Source: SD8 sp035528475
GTDB taxonomy: Archaea > Halobacteriota > Methanomicrobia > Methanomicrobiales > Methanospirillaceae
Reading direction: 5' to 3'
Assembly: GCA_035528475.1 (NCBI GenBank)
Contig: DATKYO010000002.1
Span: 1 to 64,000 of the forward strand
DNA: 64,000 nt
Every line of letters begins with the position of its first letter. Within the stretch, counting starts at the first letter, position 1. Of this stretch, positions 1 to 7,711 are shown one piece after another. Under the pieces are notes generated by a model that was not told where the DNA came from, searched no databases, and saw nothing but the letters and a program-made list of their open reading frames with translations. The position numbers and the translations under genes were made by a program.

Positions 1-90
1 CAGGTACTTCGGTCTCTTCAGGTACTTCGGTCTCTTCAGGTACTTCGGTCTCTTCAGGTACTTCGGTCTCTTCAGGTACTTCGGTCTCTT
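1..90. repeat. Five perfect 18-bp tandem repeats
   Basis: The unit CAGGTACTTCGGTCTCTT occurs five times without a mismatch at 1-18, 19-36, 37-54, 55-72 and 73-90, and a diverged sixth unit follows. It encodes EETEVP on the minus strand. The array probably continues beyond base 1. Perfect identity suggests recent expansion by slippage, so copy number may vary between strains. Confidence 0.97.
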
Positions 91-307
91 CAGGGGCTGG
101 GGTTTCTTCGGGTGTGTGTGAAGTTGATTGCTCTCCATCATTCCCGGTTACTCCCAGGATGCTCGTTCCCTGGATTTCAACCAACGGCACCTCGACTGTT
201 ACGTTTGAGGTGATATCTGCGGAGACACCGCAATTCACACCCAAAATCACAAGAAAAATAAAGAGACAATAAAATATCCGGACCATTTTTCTATTTTTCA
301 AATACAT
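1..307 (-). CDS. Secreted repeat protein, N-terminal part (runs off the window)
   Basis: The frame opens at the ATG at 305-307 on the minus strand, 7 bases after a GGGGG-type ribosome site, and stays open to base 1, so the C-terminus is missing. Residues 1-30 form a signal peptide with a basic start (MYLKNRKMVR), a hydrophobic core and a VSA/D end. A short Val/Thr-rich segment follows, then a linker of tandem EETEVP hexapeptides. No domain is recognised. An acidic Glu/Thr/Pro linker after a signal peptide suggests an exported, surface-attached protein (inference). A second ATG at codon 8 is possible but has no ribosome site. Confidence 0.75.
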   Translation of the reverse strand, partial: MYLKNRKMVRIFYCLFIFLVILGVNCGVSADITSNVTVEVPLVEIQGTSILGVTGNDGEQSTSHTPEETPAPEETEVPEETEVPEETEVPEETEVPEETEVP

Positions 308-705
308 CTGTGTCCCCCTTCTGATGGAATTCGATCAACAAACAACAAATTTGATTGCGGCCCCCGTTTTGACATAAAATAACAATGCAATATGTCTGAA
401 TTCATGCCATTGGATAATCAGCAGAGTGTCAATGTACGTATAAATTTTATGCCAGATTTCTGATAGTATCTCACTTTGCAGAGCGGAATGCTTTAAGTCT
501 GCTTGAAAATTAAATGAATTTTACGTTTTGATTTGAAGTAATGTAGACGAGTATTTACAGAACATTTTAGAGAGAACAAAAAAACCAATCCCAATGATAC
601 TTTTAAATTATAAACCCGGGCTATAACTCTATTTTTAAGATAAGTTCATAATAATAACCACTCTAATTAAAATGCCCTGAATTAGAAAAGAGATAATTTT
701 TTGTA
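308..705. other. AT-rich intergenic region without a gene
   Basis: No convincing coding frame was found. It lies between the divergently oriented start of the secreted repeat protein and the 3' end of rubrerythrin, and probably holds the promoter of the former. It includes a TATA-like stretch near 439-449 and the 13-mer CAATGTACGTATA at 430-442, which also occurs in the trpE promoter at 37401-37413. No rRNA, tRNA or strong hairpin was seen. Confidence 0.6.
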
Positions 706-1206
706 TTACTCAATCTCCCTGAACATTTTCTTGAACACCTTGCAGATAGGACACTGGTCAGGGGGCTGGCCCAGGAATATGTTTCCGCAGACCGGGCAGA
801 GCCATACAGTCCTGTTTGACATATCATTACCGGAATTGAGCGTTTTTAATGCTTCCTTATACAGGCCTGCATGTACCTCCTCGGCCTTCAGGGCATAGTT
901 GAATGCCAGGAGTGCGTCACTCTTCTTTTCAGCCTCTGCTTCCTGCACAAATTTGGGATACATCTCGGTATATTCGTGGGTCTCCCCGGCTACCGCTTTC
1001 TCCAGGTTCTCTTTTGTTGAGACGATCTTCCCCATTGCCTTCAATAATTTCTTTGCATGAATGGCCTCTGCCTCTGATGCAGCCTTGAAAAGGCGCCCTA
1101 TGTTATTGAACCCTTCTGACGCTGCCTTTTCTGCAAAAGCCGCGTATTTCCTGTTCGCTTGAGATTCCCCTGCAAATGCCTCCATTGCATTTTCTTGAGT
1201 CGCCAT
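706..1206 (-). CDS. rbr: Rubrerythrin
   Basis: Non-haem di-iron peroxidase that reduces hydrogen peroxide in the cytoplasm of anaerobes. The 166-residue protein has an N-terminal ferritin-like four-helix domain with the ExxxE/H ligand pattern (AFAGESQANRKY; EAEAIHAKK; ALKAEEVHAGLY). A C-terminal rubredoxin-like knuckle follows with two CPxC pairs (CPVC, CPIC). The start is placed at the ATG at 1206 (MATQENAMEAF), which matches the usual rubrerythrin N-terminus. An upstream in-frame ATG would add 21 atypical residues. A TATA-like AAATATAATAA lies near 1284-1297. It sits at one end of an oxidative-stress cluster. Confidence 0.93.
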   Translation of the reverse strand: MATQENAMEAFAGESQANRKYAAFAEKAASEGFNNIGRLFKAASEAEAIHAKKLLKAMGKIVSTKENLEKAVAGETHEYTEMYPKFVQEAEAEKKSDALLAFNYALKAEEVHAGLYKEALKTLNSGNDMSNRTVWLCPVCGNIFLGQPPDQCPICKVFKKMFREIE

Positions 1207-1367
1207 GGTCAATACTGTAGCGAGTATAGTAAAAAAAGTATTCTTCCGAAGAGTGGATGTGGCAATCATTTCGAGAAAACCGAATTATTATATTTACCGG
1301 GCTGAAAAGGAATCTTTTTTGAACAAAACAACGAATTCCATGATATTCACCTTTCTCGAGAGTTTTT

Positions 1368-2030
1368 ATGAAAAAGATACGTGACATTTCAGAATGCGAC
1401 CGGCCTCGTGAGAAGATTGTGTCCCGGGGGGCGGCATCGCTGTCAGACATCGAACTCATCGCTGCAATAATCGGTTCAGGCACTCGGGACAGGGATGTGT
1501 TCGCGGTTGCAAAAGATGTCGTTGACCTTCTCTCCGATGATCCGGGACAACTGACATATCAGGACCTGGCAAGTGTCAGGGGTATCGGGGAGAGCAAGGC
1601 CTCACAGATCCTTGCCTGTTTCGAACTTGGAAGGCGATATTACAGGACAGGCGAATCTGTAAAGATCTCCTCCCCGCAGGACGTCCTGCCGCAGGTCGCA
1701 TTTCTCTCCGGGCAGAAACAGGAGCATTTTGTCTGTATCACCTTAAACGGGGCGAATGAAGTCATTGCAACCCGAACCGTCACCGTGGGCCTCCTCAACC
1801 ACAGCCTGGTCCATCCCAGGGAAGTATTTGCCGATGCCATCTCTGACCGTGCGGCATCCGTCATCTGTGTCCACAATCACCCCTCAAATACCCTTGAGCC
1901 CAGCAGCCAGGACATCGCCATCACCCGGCAACTTGCCGACGCAGGCGAACTCCTGGGGATAAAAGTACTCGATCATGTAATCGTGGCAAAATCGGGATTT
2001 GTGAGTATGAAGGAACGCGGTCTGCTCTGA
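1368..2030 (+). CDS. radC: RadC family protein with JAB/MPN metalloprotease-like domain
   Basis: 220 residues, full length for the family. The N-terminal half has a helix-hairpin-helix (VRGIGESKASQIL, about residues 70-82). The C-terminal half is a JAB1/MPN fold with the JAMM zinc motif H169-x-H171 (CVHNHPSN) and D182. The family was linked to DNA repair, but its biochemical role is unsettled and it is often carried near mobile DNA. It is transcribed away from rubrerythrin across about 160 bases and meets the next flavoprotein gene tail to tail. Confidence 0.9.
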   Translation: MKKIRDISECDRPREKIVSRGAASLSDIELIAAIIGSGTRDRDVFAVAKDVVDLLSDDPGQLTYQDLASVRGIGESKASQILACFELGRRYYRTGESVKISSPQDVLPQVAFLSGQKQEHFVCITLNGANEVIATRTVTVGLLNHSLVHPREVFADAISDRAASVICVHNHPSNTLEPSSQDIAITRQLADAGELLGIKVLDHVIVAKSGFVSMKERGLL

Positions 2031-2035
2031 TCGGA

Positions 2036-2632
2036 TCACGTCCCCTCTAGCATTCTGCCGAGCTCGTATCCCTTCTTATATGCTTCATCGAGGAGCTCGG
2101 GCCTCGTAGTAATGTCCTGAATGGTATCCATATCCTTGATCAGGAGATCGTCCCAGTATTCAACATCTATGATATGGAAGAATGCCTCCATGGTAAGTTT
2201 TGCACCATCAAAGACGTACGGTACATTCATTCCAGATATCCCGATATAAAAGCCCTTTCTGTGGGCTATCTTCTCTTTGGCGACCATGGATTTGTTTCGT
2301 ACGTATTTTGCCATAAAAAAGACCTGGAAACGGTCCATAAATGACTTGAGCATTCCGGGGATGCCCATCGTCATAACCGGCGTCGCAACAATGAGGCTGT
2401 CAAATTCCTGAAATTTTTTATACATTTCGGGCATGTCATCCTTCATTGCACATTCCTCGTGCTCCATGCAAAAGAAGATCTCCCGGCAGGCCCGGAAGTT
2501 CAGCCGCGTCACTTCAATCTTTTCTACCTCGCATCCCGCATCACGGGCGCCTTCCATGGCTTTATCCAGGAGTTTTGCTGTATTTCCACTCAATAATGGA
2601 CTTCCCAGGAGTCCAATAATCTTCTTCCCCAT
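2036..2632 (-). CDS. Iron-sulfur flavoprotein-like NADPH/FMN reductase with altered cysteine motif
   Basis: 198 residues with a flavodoxin-like fold: N-terminal FMN phosphate loop GSPLLSGNT (residues 10-18) and the middle segment TPVMTMGIPGMLKSFMDR. It resembles the iron-sulfur flavoproteins of methanogens, which pass electrons from ferredoxin to O2 or H2O2. The compact cluster motif C-x2-C-x2-C-x5-C is incomplete: C49, C55 and C61 are present but the second position is Ile52. It may hold an altered cluster or only FMN. Two paralogues with the full motif lie at 4382 and 5003. Confidence 0.85.
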   Translation of the reverse strand: MGKKIIGLLGSPLLSGNTAKLLDKAMEGARDAGCEVEKIEVTRLNFRACREIFFCMEHEECAMKDDMPEMYKKFQEFDSLIVATPVMTMGIPGMLKSFMDRFQVFFMAKYVRNKSMVAKEKIAHRKGFYIGISGMNVPYVFDGAKLTMEAFFHIIDVEYWDDLLIKDMDTIQDITTRPELLDEAYKKGYELGRMLEGT

Positions 2633-2793
2633 GATGGAGTATTACAGGCGGTCCATAAAAAATAGGTTTTGGATTGGGATTTTAAGGATAAATTCCGAAA
2701 TAAGATGATTCTACTGTTTTTAGAACGATTCAACCAAATTTTATTGAGACAAGCAAAAACCATAAATAATCTACACGACAAGGTAAGGAATTG

Positions 2794-3027
2794 GTGATTG
2801 AACTGACCGAAAAGATAAAAGCTGGACAGAAGGTCGGTCCTGGCAAGTATGTCTGCCTGGATTGCGGACGTGAATATGAACTCGATGCAGCTGAACAGGA
2901 CCTTCGAAAATGCCCGCAATGCGCCTGTGAAGAGTACCAGTGCTTCCCGATGACACACATCCGTCCGGACGTGAAAACGCCGGAAGATGCCACCCACCCG
3001 CCCAAACGCGGTGAAAGTGAACAGTAA
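2794..3027 (+). CDS. Zinc-ribbon protein
   Basis: 77 residues. A zinc ribbon is formed by CLDCG and CPQC separated by about 18 residues, and a proline/acidic tail follows. It resembles small zinc-ribbon proteins (DUF1451-like) found in archaea, with no known function. A GTG at 2794 or the adjacent TTG at 2791 is the start; the GTG is better spaced from AGGTAAGG. It lies upstream of the desulforedoxin operon, separated from it by a terminator-like stem-loop. Confidence 0.7.
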   Translation: MIELTEKIKAGQKVGPGKYVCLDCGREYELDAAEQDLRKCPQCACEEYQCFPMTHIRPDVKTPEDATHPPKRGESEQ

Positions 3028-3051
3028 ATCATTAAGTTTTTCTAAAATTTC

Positions 3052-3106
3052 AGTTGTGGAAGGCGAATCAGAACATTCTGATACGAAAAAGTTCCCACAA
3101 CTTTTT
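3052..3106 (+). terminator. Nested stem-loop followed by T-run
   Basis: AGTTGTGG at 3052-3059 pairs with CCACAACT at 3095-3102. The pairing extends to a 10/11-base stem with one bulge, and TTTTT and C follow directly. Inside the loop, ATCAGAA (3067-3073) pairs perfectly with TTCTGAT (3076-3082). The layout fits an intrinsic terminator for the zinc-ribbon gene or an attenuator for the operon starting at 3153. Pairing is visible; function is inferred. Confidence 0.6.
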
Positions 3107-3152
3107 CTATTATCAGAAACCGGGCGTTCCGCCCTTGAATCAGGTGATATTT

Positions 3153-3281
3153 ATGGTTAATGTTTCAAAAGAGGGAGAAATATACGAGTGTGAGATTTGC
3201 GGAAATATTGTCGTGGTTAAGGTTGTCGGCGGAGGAGAACTGATCTGCTGTGGCCAGCCCATGAATCTTAAAAAGGAGTGA
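3153..3281 (+). CDS. Desulforedoxin (stand-alone desulfoferrodoxin N-terminal domain)
   Basis: A 42-residue iron protein with an Fe(SCys)4 site: C13-x2-C16 and adjacent C32-C33, followed by GQPM, the classic desulforedoxin signature. In desulfoferrodoxin this domain sits before the superoxide reductase domain; here it is alone. It is probably an electron carrier for peroxide or superoxide reduction. The start is the ATG at 3153, preceded by AGGTGAT at 3142-3148; the longer open frame upstream crosses the terminator hairpin. Next to it are a CMD-fold gene (5-base gap) and a peroxiredoxin. Confidence 0.88.
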   Translation: MVNVSKEGEIYECEICGNIVVVKVVGGGELICCGQPMNLKKE

Positions 3282-3286
3282 GGATA

Positions 3287-3631
3287 ATGACCAAGGATGA
3301 AAAGGACCTGGAGCGGATGATTGGGAAGGTCCCAAAGTTCTTCAGGGAACTGGCAGAAAAGGACCCCCAGATGTATGAGATGGTGATGAAACTGGAGGGG
3401 CATATCTGGGATGACGGCGCCCTGACACGCAAGACCAAGAAGCTTATCGCCATTGCAATTGCGGCATCCCTCCGCGACCAGCATGCAACCCGTGCCCAGC
3501 TTGCCGGGGCGGCAAACCTGGGTATCAGCAAGAATGAAGTTGAAGAAGCCCTGAGGGTGGCATTCCTCCTGGCCGGCATGCCCGCCTACGTATATGGAAA
3601 AGCCCAGCTTGACGAAATCATGAAGGAGTGA
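3287..3631 (+). CDS. Carboxymuconolactone decarboxylase-fold protein without cysteines
   Basis: 114 residues, all helical, with the CMD/AhpD family pattern (LTRKTKKLIAIAIAASL, then AANLGISKNEVEEAL). AhpD-type peroxidase partners use a CxxCxxxH motif. Here the equivalent stretch is DQHATRAQ, and the protein has no cysteine, so thiol-based chemistry is unlikely. It may be structural or bind a ligand. The ATG at 3287 follows GGAGTGAGG. The stop overlaps the region of the next gene's ribosome site, so it is very probably co-translated with the peroxiredoxin. Confidence 0.85.
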   Translation: MTKDEKDLERMIGKVPKFFRELAEKDPQMYEMVMKLEGHIWDDGALTRKTKKLIAIAIAASLRDQHATRAQLAGAANLGISKNEVEEALRVAFLLAGMPAYVYGKAQLDEIMKE

Positions 3632-3636
3632 TTCCT

Positions 3637-4278
3637 GTGTGTGGTGAATTTGGTTCCATGCCCATACTGGGTGAACCGGCCCCCGACTTCCAGGCGCTCA
3701 CTACCCAGGGTATTGTGAAGCTTTCGGACTTGAAGGGAAAGTGGGTTGTGATGTTCTCGCATCCTGCTGATTTTACTCCTGTTTGTACAACTGAATTTAT
3801 CGCATTCTCCCAGGTTGCTGATGAATTAAAGGAGCTCAATGTCCATTTGATGGGCCTTTCTATCGATTCTGTCCATTCTCACCTGGCCTGGATAAGGAAT
3901 GTGAAGGAAAAGATGGGAGTAGATATTCCATTTCCCATAATCGCCGATCTGGACATGAACGTGGCAAAGAAATACGGGATGATCCATCCCGGCCAGAGTT
4001 CAACTGCCACCATCAGGACAGTCTTCTTCATAGATGACAAAGGTATCCTGCGAGCTATGATCTATTACCCGCTTACGAACGGGCGGTATATCCCCGAGAT
4101 TATCCGGCTTGTAAAAGCCCTGCAGACCACTGACAAACACGGGGTCGCCACCCCGGCAAACTGGCAGCCAGGCGATAAGGTGGTAGTCCCGGCTCCAAAG
4201 AACAAAGAAGAGATGGACAAGCGCCTCTCCGAAGGCTATGAGTGCAGGGAATGGTATCTCTGCTTTAAGCAGATATGA
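3637..4278 (+). CDS. Peroxiredoxin (Prx6/archaeal type)
   Basis: Thiol peroxidase of about 213 residues that reduces H2O2 and organic peroxides. The peroxidatic cysteine lies in DFTPVCTTEF (C50 from the chosen start). A long C-terminal domain (ATPANWQPGDKVVVP) carries two further cysteines (GYECREW, LCFKQ) typical of archaeal Prx6-like enzymes. The GTG at 3637 lies 8 bases after AAGGAG (3623-3628). The ATG at 3658 is an alternative that removes a short Cys-containing extension. It is the last gene of the desulforedoxin-CMD-Prx operon. Confidence 0.92.
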   Translation: MCGEFGSMPILGEPAPDFQALTTQGIVKLSDLKGKWVVMFSHPADFTPVCTTEFIAFSQVADELKELNVHLMGLSIDSVHSHLAWIRNVKEKMGVDIPFPIIADLDMNVAKKYGMIHPGQSSTATIRTVFFIDDKGILRAMIYYPLTNGRYIPEIIRLVKALQTTDKHGVATPANWQPGDKVVVPAPKNKEEMDKRLSEGYECREWYLCFKQI

Positions 4279-4381
4279 AATATTCACCCATTTTTCCTTC
4301 TTTTATGTAATTTTAAACCAAATCTTTCTCCCCGGATGATAAACAACATTTTTTTTACTATAAGAGGAAAAAGCGTCACTC

Positions 4382-4996
4382 ATGACAATCAAGGTGCTGG
4401 CTTTTGCGGGAAGTCCGCGGAGAGGGGGCAATTCCGAGACCCTTCTTGACTGGGTGATTGAGGGGATGAAGGAGGAAGGAGGCGTTGAGGTCGAGAAAGT
4501 AGTTCTCACCGAGGCGAACGTGAATCCCTGCAGGGGCTGTAATGCCTGCGAAAAGCTCAACAAATGTGTGCAGAGGGACGGCATGGACATACTTCATGAC
4601 AAGATTATAGATGCTGACTGCATCATCCTCGCCGCACCCATATTCTGCATGGGAATTTGTTCGCAGGCCAAGGCTCTCATCGATCGCTTTCAGGTCTTCC
4701 GGTCCCGGAAATTCGTGCTCAAACTGCCTGTTGTTCCTCCCGAACGAAGGGGAAAACGACTGGGCATATTTCTCTCCACCGCGGGGCAGAACTGGGATTA
4801 TGTCTTTGACGCGGCCGTACCTTCAGTAAAGTGCTTCTTCCATGTCATAGATGTCAGGGACCGCGACATTCACTACCTTATGATCAATAATGTGGATGAA
4901 AAAGGTGCGATACTGAACCATCCCACGGCAAATGATGATGCCGGGAAACTGGCGCATGAAGTCATCTCGGAACTTCGTAAAAGGCTGGAGATGTGA
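4382..4996 (+). CDS. Iron-sulfur flavoprotein
   Basis: 204 residues. A flavodoxin-like FMN domain starts with AGSPRRGGNSET (residues 9-20), and the compact [4Fe-4S] motif is C50-x2-C53-x2-C56-x5-C62. This family in methanogens takes electrons from ferredoxin and reduces O2 and H2O2 through FMN. It is followed after 6 bases by a paralogue, forming a tandem pair, and comes about 100 bases after the peroxiredoxin. A TATA-like stretch lies in the T-rich sequence before 4360. Confidence 0.9.
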   Translation: MTIKVLAFAGSPRRGGNSETLLDWVIEGMKEEGGVEVEKVVLTEANVNPCRGCNACEKLNKCVQRDGMDILHDKIIDADCIILAAPIFCMGICSQAKALIDRFQVFRSRKFVLKLPVVPPERRGKRLGIFLSTAGQNWDYVFDAAVPSVKCFFHVIDVRDRDIHYLMINNVDEKGAILNHPTANDDAGKLAHEVISELRKRLEM

Positions 4997-5002
4997 GAAC
5001 AG

Positions 5003-5608
5003 ATGAGAGTCAAGGTGCTTGGGATATCAGGAAGCCCTCACAGGCACGGAAATACCGAGACCCTGCTGGACGCATTCCTGGAGGGAGCGGCGGAATCAGG
5101 AGGGGAAGTCGATAAGGTGATACTGAAAAATCTTGACTATGTACCCTGCAGGGGCTGTAATGCCTGCCATAAGACTGGGGAATGCATCGTGCAGGATGCG
5201 GCTCCGCCCCTTTTTGATCGTATTTTTGGGATGGACTGCATTGCAGTGGCCTCTCCAATCTACAGCATGGGCATCACCGCAGAGCTCAAGGGGCTTATTG
5301 ACAGGACACAGTATATATGGGCCAGGAAATTCGTCATAAAAACGCTCTTTTTTTCCCATGAGCACATAAGCAGGCACAAAGGGATCTTTATCTCCACTGC
5401 AGGACTTTCCTGGGATAACGTGTTTGATGCGGCATTTCCTGCAATCACTGCGTTTTTCAACACCATAGGTTTTGAATACCATGATAATATCATCGCCAAC
5501 GAGATGGACCATTATGAGGGAATTTTGGGGCATCCGACCGCTTTAAGAGAGGCCAGGGAGAAGGGGCAGTCTGTGGTTAGAGAGATTGAGAGGCTAAAAT
5601 CCAGGTAA
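5003..5608 (+). CDS. Iron-sulfur flavoprotein, tandem paralogue
   Basis: 201 residues, clearly related to the upstream gene along its whole length: SGSPHRHGNTET (residues 9-20), complete cluster motif C49-x2-C52-x2-C55-x5-C61, and SPIYSMGITAELKGLIDRTQ in the second FMN loop. Six bases separate it from the previous gene, so one transcript is likely. The duplicated pair may form hetero-oligomers or have diverged in electron donor; sequence alone cannot decide. Confidence 0.9.
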   Translation: MRVKVLGISGSPHRHGNTETLLDAFLEGAAESGGEVDKVILKNLDYVPCRGCNACHKTGECIVQDAAPPLFDRIFGMDCIAVASPIYSMGITAELKGLIDRTQYIWARKFVIKTLFFSHEHISRHKGIFISTAGLSWDNVFDAAFPAITAFFNTIGFEYHDNIIANEMDHYEGILGHPTALREAREKGQSVVREIERLKSR

Positions 5609-5752
5609 GTCCCTGGAACGGGATGTTACAGGCAAAAGGTGGTTCTGATGCGTCTTCATACCCGATATGCAAAAAAATGATTTTCCTGATTCCGATGTCA
5701 ATTTCGTATGTGAAAATTTATAATAGGGGCGCTGCTGGAATCTTTACATAGA

Positions 5753-6907
5753 TTAGCGAAGAAGGAGAAACGGAATATGGAGGTCGTGCTCCATGCAAAA
5801 TTTCTCCACCCGATCAAATACCCTGGTAATCATCCCTCCCGAGGTGATGATAAGGGCATTGTCCCCGACTATTGTCTTGAGAAGAGACTTATCAATGACC
5901 CCGTAGGTAAAATCCAGCGATATTCCATCTTCCTGGGCCAGGATTTTCGCCCTGGTCCCCATTGCCCCGGTCCATGATATCCCTTTCTCTCGCACTGCGT
6001 CTCGTATGGTATCACCGTTCTCCCGTTCTGCATCGGCAATAAAGATCGATCCATATGCAACAGATACGGGCCTGCCGACGATGTTTTCTATTCTATGTAC
6101 CATTTCAAGTACACCTGAAGGCGGTCCATCCCCCAATCGAATACCCCTTGCTTCCAGTTCACAGAACAGCTCAAGCAGGGGCGGCATCGTAAGTCTTGAT
6201 TCCTTCATCTGATCGTGATTGGTAAAGACGGTCTCGGGGGGGCCATGGTGAAGTATGCGACCCCCTGAAATGAGAATGACCTCATCCGCCCATTCGAACG
6301 CTCGAACAACATCATGTGTGGAGATGACAATCGTTTTTCCCAGCGTATTTAATTCATCTAAAAGATCCATGATCTCTTCTGCACTGGCCGGATCAAGGGA
6401 ACTTGTAGGCTCATCAAATATCAGGATATCGGGTTCCATTGCCAGTACACCTGCTATTGCCACCCGCTTTTTTTCCCCCCCGCTCAGATGATGGGGAGGA
6501 CGATTTTCATACCCTGACAGGCCTACGCAAAAGAGGGCATTCCCGACTACCTCTTTGATCTCCTGTTTCTCCATTCCCAGGTTCAGTGGACCGAAGGCGA
6601 CATCCTGGAAAATTGTGGGAGCAAAGATCTGGCTATCGGAGTTCTGGAAGACGAACCCGACCCTCCTCCGTACATCCCGGAGTCGTTTAGTGCTATATAC
6701 CAGGGGCTCCCCGTCGATCTTTACATCACCTGAATCAGGCCTGAGTATTCCATTGCACATGAGGAGGAGTGTAGTCTTTCCGGCGCCGTTCGGCCCAACA
6801 AGAGCAACTTTCCTCCCCTTCCGGATCTTCAGTGAGATTCCCTGCAGGGAGCATGGCCCCTGGGGATAGGAATACCGAACATCTGTGAATTCTATAGCTG
6901 TCTGCAT
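5753..6907 (-). CDS. cbiO: Cobalt/nickel ECF transporter ATP-binding protein CbiO with C-terminal extension
   Basis: 384 residues. The ABC domain has Walker A GPNGAGKT (38-45), Q-loop FQNSDSQIF, signature LSGGE (141-145), Walker B ILIFDEPTS and the switch His in STHD. About 110 residues (276-384) follow the usual 270-280-residue CbiO end. They form an apparently separate alpha/beta domain ending in an LIITSGGM motif. The start is the ATG at 6907 with GAGGG upstream and only 7 bases after cbiQ; the open frame extends further upstream inside cbiQ but lacks a better start. It drives uptake of Co2+ or Ni2+ through CbiMNQ. Confidence 0.93.
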   Translation of the reverse strand: MQTAIEFTDVRYSYPQGPCSLQGISLKIRKGRKVALVGPNGAGKTTLLLMCNGILRPDSGDVKIDGEPLVYSTKRLRDVRRRVGFVFQNSDSQIFAPTIFQDVAFGPLNLGMEKQEIKEVVGNALFCVGLSGYENRPPHHLSGGEKKRVAIAGVLAMEPDILIFDEPTSSLDPASAEEIMDLLDELNTLGKTIVISTHDVVRAFEWADEVILISGGRILHHGPPETVFTNHDQMKESRLTMPPLLELFCELEARGIRLGDGPPSGVLEMVHRIENIVGRPVSVAYGSIFIADAERENGDTIRDAVREKGISWTGAMGTRAKILAQEDGISLDFTYGVIDKSLLKTIVGDNALIITSGGMITRVFDRVEKFCMEHDLHIPFLLLR

Positions 6908-6914
6908 GGTTCCC

Positions 6915-7700
6915 TCAAAATACCGCAACCCCTGCGAATAGCACTGCAAGGACTGCACATGCTCCGAGATATACTCCTGTGGCAGCGATTCCGGTAAATG
7001 TGATCTGTTTTTCCTCTTCTGGAAGGCTGAGTTTTCCGTCATAGCACCTTGCATCCATGGCAACCAGCATCTCCTCCCCCCTCTCCCAGGCCTTGATAAA
7101 TAGCATCCCTCCAAGCATTCCAAAGGCATGAATGGACCGTTTGAATGTGGAATAGCCATTCCGCATTACCTGGGCGTTATGAATGGCGATAGACTCCCCG
7201 ATCAGCACAAAGATGTAACGATAGATGAGCATGGAAAGATCAATAAATTCATCTGGAAGCCGAAGATCCTTCATCACCGAGAATATCTCTATCATGGGAG
7301 TGGTGAGTGAGATAAAAAAGAGTGCGCACATCCCCCCGAGCGTCCGGGAAAAGAGCAGCAGTGCAAGGTTTGCGGACCCGGTGGTCATAGTAAAGGAGTG
7401 CCCCGCAATTTCCAGAGTCCAGATGGCCTCACCGCCACCAGTCAGGAAAAGAATCACTGCAATGCTTAATGCAGTGAATGTAACCGGGATTGCCAACAGT
7501 CCAATGTAAACTCTGGCAGGAATCCTGGCCAGCCCCAGTGTAATACAGATCATACTGCCGGCAATAAGGAATGGAGTGAGTGGCGATGGCGAGAATACGC
7601 AGATGAGGATTGCACCTGCTCCCAGTACGAGCTTGAGCCGGGTATCTGCCTTACGCAGGCCGTTTCGCAATGCCAAGTCATCCAGGAAATGCTCATCCAT
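6915..7700 (-). CDS. cbiQ: Cobalt/nickel ECF transporter transmembrane protein CbiQ
   Basis: 261 residues with several membrane helices and the EcfT-type coupling motif in the cytoplasmic loop (MRNGYSTFKRS, then FIKAWERGEEMLVAMDARCYDG, where the ARG-like coupling helix touches the ATPase). It is the T component linking the CbiMN substrate module with CbiO. It sits between cbiN and cbiO in the order M-N-Q-O, with 7-11-base gaps. Confidence 0.93.
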   Translation of the reverse strand: MDEHFLDDLALRNGLRKADTRLKLVLGAGAILICVFSPSPLTPFLIAGSMICITLGLARIPARVYIGLLAIPVTFTALSIAVILFLTGGGEAIWTLEIAGHSFTMTTGSANLALLLFSRTLGGMCALFFISLTTPMIEIFSVMKDLRLPDEFIDLSMLIYRYIFVLIGESIAIHNAQVMRNGYSTFKRSIHAFGMLGGMLFIKAWERGEEMLVAMDARCYDGKLSLPEEEKQITFTGIAATGVYLGACAVLAVLFAGVAVF

Positions 7701-7711
7701 AATAAAGCAGG

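Noticed and set aside
1..90. CRISPR array
   Set aside because: The 18-bp units are directly adjacent with no spacers and encode a peptide repeat.
430..442. The 13-mer CAATGTACGTATA identical to part of the trpE promoter
   Set aside because: Only one TGTACG word is present and the 10-bp neighbours do not continue the pattern, so a TrpY-type array is not supported here.
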